Source: Podaxis mareebaensis
Lineage: Eukaryota > Basidiomycota > Agaricomycetes > Agaricales > Agaricaceae
Reading direction: 5' to 3'
Assembly: GCA_018524725.1 (NCBI GenBank)
Contig: JAEUWP010000024.1
Coordinates: 144,357-208,356 of the forward strand
DNA length: 64,000 nucleotides
Shown here: piece by piece, positions 21,427-33,399 of the stretch
Numbering within the stretch: the stretch's first letter is position 1
Layout of the letters: each line of letters begins with the position of its first letter
Position numbers and translations under genes: made by a program
The notes under the pieces: model-generated
Databases searched by the model: none
Told to the model about the DNA's origin: nothing
Seen by the model: the letters and a program-made list of their open reading frames with translations, nothing else

Positions 21427-23357
21427 ATCTTTTGCAAGGTATCAATACATTGTTGTGCTTTCACGGTCTCAAGGTGGAGCAGCTTCCTATAACTTTTTTT
21501 GTCCTCCAGCGTCCTTATTATCATTCTGATGAATTCCGCCTGTTGATTCAGTAAAGCAGTTTCTGGCGTGAAGGTACCAATAAGGGTACCCTCTGATAAT
21601 CCACTGCTGAGATCACCTAGATAACCAGTTAGCGCAGTGAAAGTGACTAGTTGGGGTGGACGCGGTGTAGAGACTGACGAACGGTTGCTCGTGAAAACGG
21701 CAACTTCACGTCATTCTCTCACTAAACCTAATTGCGGAATGCACCTTGTCGGAGCGCCCGTTGTCGAGCCGCACATCGCTACTTTTGGGACCCACTATTC
21801 GAGTTTCTGAATCTTATCGTCTTCGTGCCTATGTGTATACATTTCTACATTTCTTCCGTCGCCGCCAGTCCCATGATCCTATCCTCGCTTATTGTCTTAT
21901 TTGTAGTGGTATTCAAGTAGTCTTGTCTTGTGAAATTTCGCTCACGTCTCAGGCTATGCCTTCTCCGTTTCGCTCTCGCCTTCTTGCTCTACATTTGATA
22001 TTGTATATCATCCGTTTCGCCTTCACACTTCCTTTAATCTCTATGGTTTATTGTTTTACTACATTTCTCGGCCAGTTTCAGCCTAATTATGTTCCGTTTC
22101 GCCTCATCTAAGCCCTTTCACCTCGAGATCCCCGTTCAGATTCGTAGTTTTACTCGTATATAAAGAAAAGCTTGCCATGTATTCTAGGTAGTAAAAAATT
22201 GGACACCCAGATTCGACCTCCACCTCGCCGTCCAAAGTTCACCCACAGGCTCTGCCGACTTTTATATTTTTTTTATTTTCGTTTTATTTTCTGTTTTTGG
22301 GCCCCTATTTCTTGTACTTCGGTTACGAAGCCCAGTGGTCGTTGGATTCGACTGCGCTCGCTTTCTCTGGACCTCTAACGGAGGTCATATCTCTTCAGCG
22401 GCAATAACGCACCATTGGATCGGTAGCTACCGCCTGTCTGCGCCCATGTGTCGCATGGACAAGTGCCCCACCTTGTTGATGCTCCAAAAACCGACTGCTT
22501 TCCATCCCTGCCCGCCCTGCACTTTGAGCATCCTGAAGAATTCGAGAGGTCCTCGTGATTGTCGTTCAGCTCCTGGAATGCCACTCCGGTGGGCTCCCTG
22601 CTCTTGGTCAAATGACAATGCGCAGCTGAATAACCATATGGGAGGCATGATTTCCTTGATGCAGGACATGGTGAGAGGAACACGCAAAAATGGGGATTAA
22701 ATAGACGCACCGAGTGTTTGTTGTGTGGTCAGATGTTATGGCGGGTAGTCTTCGATGCGCGGGCTACTAGATGTCTAGTGGCCCACACTACAACACCTGT
22801 AGGGGAATCAATCAATAACCGCCTAAGACGATGAAGTATTAAGGTTCTAAAACTTCAACTCACCTGTCTTCGTCAACCTTGAATGCAGAAGCCGTATGTT
22901 CAGGCTTCTGCTTGAAGTTCCTCTATTACTGGCACGGATACGAGTGTTGGCCCGATCAGCGGCTGAATGATACCGTGGTCACGTGTTAGGCTGGCTGCGT
23001 ATAGCTGTGCCAGTTTCTGGTTGCAGGTTGGCAGACGTGCTGATATCTCCATTACGTCAAGAGAAAGCCCAAGTCAGAACAACTCGTGAATTCCATGTAA
23101 CATGATGCACTCGGTTATGGTATTCAATTCTATGGATTCCATATTTTCAATATTGTGGCATCATTAAGTTACTACGCGCCTCAGCCCCAGTTCCAGTAGC
23201 GAAAGCATTGGTGCCTTGTCGTTCTGAAAATGCCCATAGTACTCAGTGCTTACTGAACTCAGTCTCAGAGACTCGGTCCGATCCTAATAAGCAAGATCGA
23301 AGATCTGAAAGCCAGTTCAAGCAACATCAATTGGTCACGAATTTTGCCGGATATGAC
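21427..23357. other. Long intergenic stretch, nothing recognised
   Basis: Includes a T-rich segment around 22260-22320 and short overlapping frames on both strands at 22335-22710 with no family motif. The 21700-22400 part has the loose pyrimidine-rich look of a degenerate transposon end, but no paired repeat was found. Confidence 0.35.
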
Positions 23358-23628
23358 TAGTATGTCGGTGAGAGAGGGGTATGTACCAGACTCAGCAGAC
23401 ACAGGTAGTCCTAATAAAGCGTCAGTCATGATAGATGCACTCTTCGCTGGGGTCATCGACCATTCATGATGTCGGGCTGGAACTCGCGAACAGCTAGAAG
23501 TCATCCATATTGCTATTTATGATAGGAAGGTTCACGCCCAAGTCCGCTCTCTGGGTTTTGACTTGAGAATAATTAACATCCAGTCGCATTTAGTGCCTTA
23601 CCATAGTCTAAAACATGTCGTCCCGCCG
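23358..23628 (+). repeat. Three-copy flanking repeat, copy 3
   Basis: Begins AGTATGTCGGTGAGAGAGGGG and matches copies 1 and 2, including AAGTCCGCTCTCTGG and the extension CATCCAGTCGCATT. No coding part of the membrane-protein gene precedes it, so only the flank survives here. Confidence 0.7.
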
Positions 23629-24220
23629 GGGGAACCGTTAGCCCTTTCCACCTGCAAGTGTAACAGATGCGGAACTCTAATTAATGTATATATACACTAG
23701 CCGGAGCTTCGTGACCTGTCGTCTTTGTGGGGTTATTTCGAAATGCCACTAGAGTCTGTCTCTCAGCATCTCAGTCCAGCCTGATAGTAGTCTCCAAGTG
23801 TAGTGGGTAGATATTCCAAGGCAGAATAGACGAACTCGATAAGCATCAGTGCGCATTGAACCACGGCGGGTCATGGAGGTAGCTTGGCGAGTGCAGCATG
23901 AATGTAACAACGTGAAGTTGTGCGATAAAGATTTCTTGGCAAAATAGTTTGAGACAATATCACGGGGTACAGGAACACGATGAGAGGAAAACACGGGAAA
24001 CTGAGTTGCTCGCGTGATAGTTCGGAGGCGAACGCGAAAAAGGTCGGAATTCACCGCGGGTAAACGCGCAACGACCCACCCTAAAGCCAATATAACTAGT
24101 ATCATTACCGGCTTAATCGTGGTCCTTCCACAGGCTATCCTCTACGCAACCGTCGACTTACCCTCGAAGACGTTTTATCATCCATTCTTTCCACCTTTCT
24201 GCTGGCAGACCAGGAGGTGA
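23629..24220. other. Intergenic, nothing recognised
   Basis: Contains TATATATACAC at about 23686 and short frames without motifs. Presumed promoter side of the next gene. Confidence 0.4.
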
Positions 24221-25057
24221 ATGACCCTCTTCACTAACACCCCCTTCCGGACTTCGAATTCGCAAACTACCACCCAAGCCACTCCTTCCAAACCACCTAC
24301 GCCACGGATTCCGGGACTAGGATACATCCTATTCCCTTCGCCAAATGCACATCGATGGTCCCCGGATATACCCTTGAACACCAACGGTACTCCAGAGGAC
24401 GCAACAACTTCACATCCTACAAGTAAGCCAGAAAGCCAGGAGCAAAACGTATCAGAGGAAACACACCCAACGACAGAGGAGGACCGTCTCGATAGCCTCG
24501 CGCAACGGCGACGAGAGCTAGAGGCTCAGGAAGCTCAAAAGGGGGAGGAAGACTGGGTTCGTAGCGGTGGTGTTCTACGAGATGCACAGGGCCGAAGAGA
24601 TTGGGTGCGCACGCAGGCTATCAGAGAGGAGCTCAAGTTGCGCGAGCTCGAAAGGCAAATTTTAGAACGCTGGGAAAGTTACGAGAGACGTTGGAATGAT
24701 ATTTGGTCAAAGGTGAAGAAGGCGCATGACGCAAATGAGGCCATCTTGCTGAGGTTCGAGGATATACCATGGCCGGTGAAGGAAGCAGAGGCAGCGGGGG
24801 TAAAGGGTCGGAAGAACAGATCAATCCAAGTCGAGGATTTGACGGTCGACCGCGTCCAGGAGTTCCTGCTGGAAGGGTTAACTGTCCGCGGAGAGAAAAT
24901 TACGAAGAAGGACAGAGTCAGGAGCTCACTTTTGCGCTGGCATCCAGATAAGCTAGGTGGTCTGCTTAGGCGGATACGCCCTGAGGATACAGAAAGTGTC
25001 AGGAAGGGCGTAGGAGTTGTGATGGAGTGTTTGCAAAAGTTGAACGCGCAGCTGTGA
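24221..25057 (+). CDS. NFKBIL1-like J-domain-related protein
   Basis: Single open frame of 278 residues starting MTLFTNTPFRTSN. Pro/Thr-rich head with RIPGLGYILFPSPNAHRW (residues about 28-46), a charged coiled-coil middle (about 85-190, RRRELEAQEAQKGEE, WVRTQAIREELKLRE), and a C-terminal module with SSLLRWHPDKLGGLLRRI (about 237-254). The RWHPDK motif followed by a helix is the hallmark of the I-kappa-B-like (NFKBIL1) C-terminal domain and of J-domain relatives, and the length is typical of fungal members. The cellular role in fungi is unknown. No intron needed. Confidence 0.72.
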   Translation: MTLFTNTPFRTSNSQTTTQATPSKPPTPRIPGLGYILFPSPNAHRWSPDIPLNTNGTPEDATTSHPTSKPESQEQNVSEETHPTTEEDRLDSLAQRRRELEAQEAQKGEEDWVRSGGVLRDAQGRRDWVRTQAIREELKLRELERQILERWESYERRWNDIWSKVKKAHDANEAILLRFEDIPWPVKEAEAAGVKGRKNRSIQVEDLTVDRVQEFLLEGLTVRGEKITKKDRVRSSLLRWHPDKLGGLLRRIRPEDTESVRKGVGVVMECLQKLNAQL

Positions 25058-25433
25058 TAGATTGAAATGCTCCATTTTGGTTCTCAGCGCGACGAACCAT
25101 GACTGGCGTGAGTGCTTACTGCGATCACTTCCCGAGGCTAAAGGTGCTCATAAATGGATCTGACGATGGGTCGCTGCGGGGATATTTCGAGATAATTCAT
25201 CATCATTATCCTTGAATAACGTGTCAATATATAGCAACAACCCAGTATACATACAATCAAGACGGAGGGTAAGCCTGAGGGTCTGATGAACGAACGTGGG
25301 ACGTCCCAAATTATTTTTAATCACGGAAATTTCCACATCAAGAGTATCATGTTCCGAAGTGAAGTTACCATGTAAATAGGAAGGCTAAAGAAGAGAACGC
25401 GATCATGATAGGTCCAGCCTTCACAAGACGGTA

Positions 25434-26912
25434 TCAGGGTTCGAGGGACGGAGATGTCTCCGTTCCTCTTGGTCCAAAGAGCCGTTCGCGCGTGTATATC
25501 CGTCTCGTTGGCATGTCCAAGTGCGAATCAAATCCTATATAAATGTGAGAAAGCTCCTCGACGACGATCACGATGATGACCACCATTTGACTTACCAACC
25601 GACTACCGACAAATAGCATTGCAAGAAGAGGCACTGAGGATATTATTAGTACCACATCCACACAGCTCTCTAAAATGGGGGAAAGCATACTCGATGCTAA
25701 GAACATATCAAATACTCCACCGTGATCCTTCGTGACAACAAACATCAAGGATAACCTGATGAGCGTCAGGGAGATCCTGCTATCCTTTTGAGAAGCACCC
25801 AGACGCACCCTAGTACTACGACTCCTATAACGCTGGAAATAACCACCCGAAGAAGTGTCGCAAACGCCGCCCTTTCCTTTAGCATTCGGTGCCTATTGCA
25901 GATAAAACGATATCCAAAAACAGCTGTGAAAGCGGCCCCTTAACGTACGACAATTAGGTCTGGATTCAAACTCACCGAGTAGTAATACAATCACTACGGT
26001 CGCCATCATCACGATGCTAGATGATATACGAGATCTTCAAACAGTGGCGATATGCCTGCATTAGTTTATTCATCGCATTACAGGAATCCTGAGAACTCAC
26101 AAATTTGGAAGGCTGGAATCACAATACATGCCCATAGGCGACCGGCGGATGATTCCAGGATGCTGTAGTACAAACTAATGGACGAAGAGGTGAACAGTTT
26201 CTGTTTGAGCTGTCATGAGATGACTTACCACCAGGACACCGACAAAAACCACTCCCCACACGAGATAGGGCATGCCTAGCAGCTGGAAGGCAATGGAATT
26301 GTGTCAAACATTTTTTTCTGCGGACTCACCACCTACCATCAGTTTGGTTATAGGACGAAAGTCGAATTTTGAGGTATACAGTAAGGCACGGAAATTGAGG
26401 AGCGTCTATATTAGCAGGCATTTTGTTAAATCCTGCTTCGGCATAGGTCGCACGGGCACCCACCTGAATCACAAGAGAAAGTGTAGTGCAAGCCGTCCTG
26501 CACACCAAAAACCCACAATCAGAAACAGAACTTGTCTGAGAAAATGAACTTGCAAGGCAGGGGCTGCATAAATAAGTGTTGCTTGAATCTTACATAGTGT
26601 GGTGTCTGGAGGATCTCCGACTTGCTGCCCAGCAAAGAACAATAGGCAGTAACAAACACATGAAAAGATCCATGATGCTGTGAAGCTATACCATATCGAA
26701 TGGTGCTTCACACGCTCACTTATCAGTGCTGTGAGCAAAATCAGGACCAGTCCTCCAGCTCCAATGAGCTGCATAATAATGAATGCCAGAACCAAGTGGC
26801 TGTGGGCTCTGTTAATCTCAAGGTCATCTGACCCTTCAAATCGGTCCAGGGTCAGAAACGGGCAACAGAAAGGACTGAGAGACCCAGAGAGCTCACTCTT
26901 TTCCAAGTACAT
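25434..26912 (-). CDS. Seven-helix membrane protein, copy i
   Basis: Minus-strand gene with many short exons. Visible segments in order: MQLIGAGGLVLILLTALIS (helix 1); the family signature WYSFTASWIFSCVCYCLLFF (helix 2) followed by AGQQVGDPP and IQATLIYAAPAL; an intron; TTLSLVIQVG (helix 3); LLGMPYLVWGVVFVGVLV (helix 4); an IVMMATVVIVLLL-type helix 5; a helix 6 exon near 25750-25900; and SVPLLAMLFVGSRL (helix 7, near 25615). The N-terminal MYLEK at 26912 is a guess because the first splice junction is not clear. Seven helices and an exon layout shared by six copies in this window suggest a GPCR-like receptor family, but no named family is recognised. Confidence 0.6.
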
Positions 26913-27317
26913 GATAAAGCCTATTCTTTGTTTCGTTTTTGTGTGCAAATGAGAGGAATGAATGTGGCGGTTTAATGATGAACATCGGGGATTGGAAGCA
27001 CACTCTCCAAGGAAAGGGGTAAAGAAAGAGAATGAAGAGAGTGATGGACAGTGTCCCATTTGTTCCATGGAGATATATTCTCAGAAACACCTCAATGTTC
27101 AGTGGGCGTGTGATGAGAACATTATCAGTTTGCACCTCGAATGATGGCACCTGATGCAGGCCCTCTCATCTCACTTGCTAGAATATTTTGCAAAGAGTGA
27201 GGTTGCATTCATCAATAAAAGTTATTTTGTACACCAATGTGTCAGGACAGGTCATGATGACTGACATCAAGAAGATTGTTGAGGTGGGGTAATTAAAGAA
27301 TACTGGATGAGGGTGAT

Positions 27318-28785
27318 GCATCAGCAAAACATCCAAAAGATATTATTGACTTGGAGACCTTAAGAAACTCTGACATCATTTTGTGCATATTAGATACTTA
27401 GAAAATGTTGGCTCTGAGAATGCCAAGTAAATGAATTCATGTACTGAAATTACCAGATAAAAAACATCCTTGTGAGATACTGCCTAACTGGATAAAAGCA
27501 TATTGGTGAGATGACCAGCATTTTACCATCATCTATGGAACAATGATATATTAAACCATCATTATCAATACATGACCATCATGGACCCATTATTGTAAGC
27601 ACCTTACCATCAATTAGGTATCTTTTTGATGACCTTGTCATCATTGAGGGGCTGGAATTAAATATTTTGAAGCACAACTTTGTATATTGAGAAGGGACTT
27701 ACAAGGACTTAGAACCAACCTCTCCCTCTAATGAGGTAGAGCAGATAATAGGCTATATTATATAGTAACACAAGACCTAGTAAGGCCTGATAGCTCAACT
27801 GGATAATTATCTGGCTACCCTCAGGAGGTTTTGGGTTCAAGTCCTGGTCTGGCCAATTCTAATGTGCCTTCTAAACTCAATAGAGGTGTATTGGGATAGG
27901 TTTCCAAAAGGTTGGGAGTTCAAGCCCCTGTTTGGTAAATTTTTGTTATAGTGAGGCCACTTTAGTCTGTAAAGAGGCCTGATACATATCTGCAGATCAT
28001 ATCAAAGGAGACTTCTCATATACTAATAGATAAGCTACCTTAGAACACTGGTCTTGTATAATAAGGTCAAAGTGTCTTTAGTAGTTATTTTTTGTAACAC
28101 AATAGTGTCTACTCCTCAATAAAAGACTTAAGCAACTTTGAGAGCAATAGAGATTAAGCTTAAGAATAAAACTTAGAATTCAAATTACTTTGAGTTGATA
28201 AAGACTTCTATTCAAGTCTCCACCTAACCAAGTAGAAACAATGGTTTCTACAGGTTAGTGTTGATAGCTTATATACCTATGAACATTGTATTTAAGTATA
28301 TCTACCATAAGAAATAGAAAGACTTCTAATGAAAAACTTTAACTTAGAATGCTTCTTCCTATGAATAGAAACAAAGCTTATCAATCCATTAAAGTCATAC
28401 AAGAAAGTCTATATAAAAATAGGTTAACTATTTTTTATCTAAACTAGAGATTGAAGATATAACAAATGAGACAAACAATCAGGAGTCATAGCATTTCAGA
28501 AACTATAAGTACAAATAGAAACTAAAAGATAAGAAAACATAATTGCAAATATAATATTTGACTTTTGATGTAATTTCATAATAATTTTGGTGTTGTAACC
28601 AATGGTAAGCCTGGTATGCTTTGGACATGATGGAACTACCTTGTGTTTATCCCCTGATATGGTAAGCTCATATAACATTGGGTATGTATGCATTAAATTT
28701 GACAGAGGCTATGACTGATAGTACTTAGACATAACTTGTAGTCCTTATCCTGACTTGTATGACTTTGACAGGTCTGAGCTTTTTA
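27318..28785. mobile_element. 1.47 kb insertion with tRNA-like segment, CpG-free
   Basis: Absent from the corresponding place in tandem unit 2 (near 32217). The junctions show a possible 5-bp direct repeat TGATG (just before 27319 and just before 28785). No CpG occurs inside. It contains a tRNA-like stretch at 27786-27856 and a second B-box-like sequence near 27918. No coding frame is visible. Could be a SINE-like or degraded LTR-type element; exact ends are uncertain. Confidence 0.55.
27786..27856 (+). ncRNA. tRNA-like sequence (possible SINE head)
   Basis: Starts GGCCTGATAGCTCAACTGG, giving a good A box (TAGCTCAACTGG), and ends with a B box GGTTCAAGTCC. The acceptor stem pairs at 6 of 7 positions (GGCCTGA with TCTGGCC). 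The D stem is broken and the anticodon stem is weak, so it is not a normal tRNA gene. Better read as the tRNA-derived promoter of a SINE-like element that has lost its CpGs. Confidence 0.4.
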
Positions 28786-29956
28786 CTGATGTGAGTACCT
28801 GAGTGTTATTGACTGCAGGGAGCCAGTCCCTGTCAATCATCTCTGTCATGCCATTGTCCCTAGCCATGAAGAAGTCAGCCAGCTACTAGGGATATGACTG
28901 CAAGTGCTAGTAAAATACTTCTATTCAACACTGTTATGTCTGGTACCTCTCATAAGATGCCATGGTTGTGCAAGCTACTGAATCAGGGTTCTTGGGTTTG
29001 TGGATAGTGCAGGGTCTCATAACAAATGAGGGGATCCTGTTAGACTTAAATCTATGGGTTGTGAAGGATTCAGTTGTGCAGTACACTGAAGAGAACTACC
29101 CCAGTATTGGAGTCTTCTATGACAGCTGAGCAAGGAAGTAAACCATTCTAATATAGGTGCAGTTCTGCTTCAAAATCACATGCACAGGCCAAACAAGGGG
29201 CTCACTCACTAAGTCCTAGGACAAACACAGCCCCAGTGAGTGGGACCAGAAGCTATGAGTTATTGGTACATCATTTTCCTGCATGTGTGGGAGCTGCTAA
29301 TACTTATATATAACTCCTGTACATGAGGGAATTCTGGTCACCCCAGAGTAGTCACAGTCTCTGGTTGGCTTTGCCCAGCATTAATGTTTACATGACAGGA
29401 AAGTGGAGAAAACATAATGTTTGGACAGGAGAGTGAGAGGAAGAAGATATAGGATAAATATCTAAGTAGTCCAGGCTGATAGTTGAAACAAACATGTTTC
29501 AATTGTTGGAATGACAGGGGTTGTCCAATCATCCCTATTGACTTGATGGCCAAGAGTTATCCTAAGCTGTATTCACTATGCTGAGTGGGGTTGCAAAAAC
29601 ATCCAAGAAAGTAGAATATCCTAAGTACACAAGAAAATCATTCAGCCACCCTGACATCTGATGATTTGGGTAAATGACATACCCCTCTGAGATCAGAATA
29701 TCACTGAAGCTACAAGTGGGACTGTGTCCAAGGATAGTTTAATAACTAATCATCAGCTGATCAGAAGAGTGATGCACAGGCACCAGGCATGATATCGAAA
29801 GCAGCACCATGCCTGTGTGTTATTTTGAACACAAGCCCTAGACTACATTGGGCATTAAGATGAACTGGGCCTGAAGTGAAGGTTGCCTCGAAGACAGACC
29901 CAGCAGCACAAAGGGAGAGAGTGGTGAACAATGCAAGCAATGCACAGATGTGATAG

Positions 29957-32900
29957 CTTGAAACAATCCATTTCAACTCTCAGAGTGGCGAACTATGACC
30001 AGTGCGAGTGCTTACTACAAGTGCTTCCTGAGGCTAAGGGTGCTGATAAATAGATATAATGATGGGACTGCTGAAAGGAGATTTCGAGACAGTTCTTGGA
30101 TAACGTGTCGATACGTATCTAGTATACATGCAATCGAGGTGGAGGGGTAAGCCTGAAGGCCTGATGAATGAAGGTGGGACATCCCGAATTACATTTAATC
30201 ACGGAAATCTCCACATAAAGAGGACCGTGTTCCGAAGCGAAATCAACAAATAAGAAAGGTAAAGAAGGGGATGCGATCATGATAGTTCCAGCCTTGACAA
30301 GGAGGTGTCATGGTCCGAAGGACGGAGATGTTTCCATTCCTCTTGGTCCAAAGATCTGTTCGCACGTGTATATCCATCTCGTTGGCATGTCCAAGTTCGA
30401 ACCAGATCCTATACAAAGGTGAGAAATCTCCTCGACGACGATCACGATGATGAGCATCATTTGACCTACCAACTGACTACCGAAGATCAGCATTGCAAGA
30501 AGAGGCACTGAGGATATTATTAGTACCACATTCACAGCTGTCTAAGAATGGGGGAAAGCATACTCGATGCTAAGAGCATATCAAATACTCCATCGTGGTC
30601 GTTCGTGATAACAAACGTCAAGGATAGCCTGATGAGCATCAGGAGATCTTGTCGTCCATTTGAGAAGCACCCAGACGCACCCTAGTGCCATGACACCTAT
30701 AACACTGAAAGCAACCACGCGAAAGAGCATTGCAAACATCATCCCATCCTTCAGCATTTGGTGCCTATTGCGAACAATACGATATCCAAGAACAACTGTG
30801 AAAGCGGGACCTTAGTGTGTGATAGTTATGCCCGGACTTGAACTCAACTCACTGAGCAGTAACACAATCACTACGGTCGTCATCATTACGATGCTAGACG
30901 ATATACGAGATCTTCAAACATGGCAATATGTCTGCATCAGTTTATTCATCGTACAATGCAGGAGTCGTGAGGACTCACAACGTTGGAAGACTGGAATCAC
31001 AATACGTTCCTTTAGGCGACCGGCGGATGGTTTCAGGGTTTTGTAGTTCAAACTAATGGACAAGCGGGTGAACAATTTCTGTTTGAGTTGTCATGGGATG
31101 ACTTACCACCAGAATACCAACAAAAACCACTCCCCACACGAGATAAGGCATGCCCAATAGCTAGGGGGCGACAGAATTGCGCCAATTTGTCTTTTTCTGT
31201 GGAAGCACCACCTACCATCAGTTCCGTTATAGGACGGACGTCGAATTCTGAGGTATACAAGAGTGCACGGAAATTGAGGTACATCTATATTCACAGACAT
31301 TTTGTCGCTCAATCCTGTGTGGGCATAGGTTGCGCGGACACCCACATGGATCACAAGAGAAAGGGTAGTGCAAGCCGTCCTGCAAGCCAAAGACCCAGAA
31401 TCAGAAACAGAACTTATCTGAGAAAGTGAACTTACAAGACAGGGGCTGCATAAATCAGTGCTGCTTGAATCATGCATAGTGTGACGTCTGGAGGATCTCC
31501 GACTTGCTGCCCAGCAAAGAATAACAGGCAATAACAGGTACATGAAAAGATCCATGACACGGTGAAGCTATACCATGTCGAATGGCGCTTCACGCGCCTA
31601 CTTATTAAGGCTGTGAGCAAAATCAGGACTAGTCCCCCTGCACCAATGAGTTGCATAATAACGAATGCCAGAACGAAGTGGTTGTGCGATGTGTCACTCT
31701 CAAGGTTGTCTGACCCTTCAAATTGGTTTGGGGTCAGAAACAGGGGACAGAGAGCCTGAGAGCCTGAGAGCGCTCACTCTTTCCCAAATACATGGTAAAG
31801 CCTATCCTTCGTTCCGTCTTTGTGTGCAAATGAGAAGAATGAGTGCAGTTGTTTAACGGTCAACACCGGAGGTCGGGAGCACTCCCCCAAAGGAGAGAAG
31901 GAAAGAGAGTGAAGGGAATGAAGAGAATGATAGACAGCGTCCCCTTTGTTCCACGGAGATATAGCCTTGGAAACATCTCGACGTTCAGTGGGGTGTGTGA
32001 CGAGAACATTGTCAGTTTGCGTCTTGAATGATGGCGCCTGCCTCCGTTTGATGTTGATGCTCTCTGCCCTCACTCGCTGGGATATTTCGCAAAGCCCGAA
32101 GGCACATTCGCCAGTCAAAGTCATTTTGTACACCAACGTATCAGAACAGGTCATAATGGCTAACATCAAGAAGGTTGTTGAGGCGAGGCAACTGAAGAAC
32201 ACGGACGAGAACGGTGATGAGTGTTTGAGTGTTACAAGTTGATCGCGAGGAGTCAGTCCCTGTCAACTATTTTTGGCACACTATCTCCCCTGGTTGTCAA
32301 GAAGCTGGCTGGCACCCCAGGATGGGTATGACTGGCGCACCATTGCTATTTGACGCCATCACGTCCACGTCCGGCGCCTCCCGTAAGACGCTATGGCTGT
32401 GCAAGTTACTGAATCGGTGTTCTTGGGTTTGTGGATACTAGATAGTGCAAGGTCTCGTAACAAATGAGGGGATCCTGCTAGACCTAAATCTACGGGTTGC
32501 GAAGGATTCACCTTTGCAGTACACTGAAAAGAACTGCCCTGGTATCGAGGTCTTCTATAACGGCAAGGAAATAAACCATTCTGATGGGGGTGCAGTCCCG
32601 CTTCGAGATCGCACGCACAGGCCAAACGAGGGGCTCACTCACTAAGGCCAAGGACAATCACAGCCGCCGCGAGTGGGACCGGAAGCTATGAGTTATTGGC
32701 ACGTCGTTTTCTCGCATGCGTGGGAGCTGTCAATATTTATGCATAACTCCTGTACATGAGATTCCCATCACCACAGAGAAGATAGTCACAGTCCCTGATC
32801 GGGTTTGCCTAGCGTCAATGACTACATAACAGGAGAGCGTAGAGAACATAGCGTTGGGATAGGAGAGTGAGAGGGAGAAGATATAGGACAACTATCTAAG

Positions 32901-33388
32901 TAAGTCCGGGCTGATAGTCGAAGCAAATGCGGCTCAACCGTTGGAATGAACGGGTCGCCCAATTATCCCTATCGACTCGATAACTGAGAGTTCTCCTAAG
33001 CTCAATTCGCTATGTTGAGTGGGCCAGGGAGCAGCTGAGCGGGGTCGCCAAAACGCCCAAGAAAGTAGAATATCCTGAATATAGGAGAAAATCATTCAGC
33101 CGCCCTGTCATCTGATTTGGGTAAAAGACATACCCTCTGAGATCCGAATATCACTGAAGCTGCAAGCGGGACTGCGTCCGAGGATAGTTTAATAACTAAA
33201 CACCAGTAATTGGAAGTGTGACGCGCCTGCACCTAGCATGATATCAAAAGCAGCACCACGCCTGCGCGTTATTATGAACACAAGCCCTAGACTATACTAG
33301 GTATTAGGATGAAGTGGAACTGAAGTGAAGATTGCCTCGATGACAGACCCAGCGGCACAAAGGACAACAGTTGTGAACAATACAAGCT
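29957..33388. repeat. Tandem duplication, unit 2 (seven-helix gene ii plus flank)
   Basis: Second copy of the unit described at 25058, directly adjoining it. Here the 32050-33240 part keeps many CpGs (for example CACGTCCACGTCCGGCGCC near 32360), whereas the matching unit-1 part (28785-29795) has none and shows TG or CA at those places. Ends with CACAAAGGACAACAG..GAACAATACAAG near 33388, matching 29910-29945. Confidence 0.8.
30308..31793 (-). CDS. Seven-helix membrane protein, copy ii
   Basis: Tandem paralogue of copy i, with the same exon order. Seen: MQLIGAGGLVLILLTALIS, WYSFTVSWIFSCTCYCLLFF and IQAALIYAAPVL; TTLSLVIHVGVRATYA; a RALLYTSEFDVRP exon; LLGMPYLVWGVVFVGILV (helix 4); SSIVMMTTVVIVLLLSE (helix 5); MLFRVVAFSVIGVMALG (helix 6); and SSVPLLAMLIFGSQL (helix 7). 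The P-LL-A-x-x-IFG-S-Q motif in helix 7 is shared with copies iv-vi. No stop is visible inside the exons named. The start ATG at 31793 matches copy i but the first splice is unresolved. Function unknown; GPCR-like by topology. Confidence 0.62.
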
Positions 33389-33399
33389 GAATCGCAAGG

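Larger units (their letters stand above)
25058..29956. repeat. Tandem duplication, unit 1 (seven-helix gene i plus flank)
   Basis: Unit 1 begins ATAGATTGAAATGCTCC and unit 2 begins ATAGCTTGAAACAATCC at 29952-29960. The two match collinearly through the seven-helix gene and about 1.3 kb of its upstream flank. Unit 1 is about 4.90 kb and contains a 1.47 kb insertion absent from unit 2; without it the unit is 3.43 kb, the same as unit 2. Confidence 0.8.

Noticed and set aside
22335..22710. Overlapping frames on both strands as a small gene
   Set aside because: The two strands are equally open and no motif, paralogue or splice evidence favours either.
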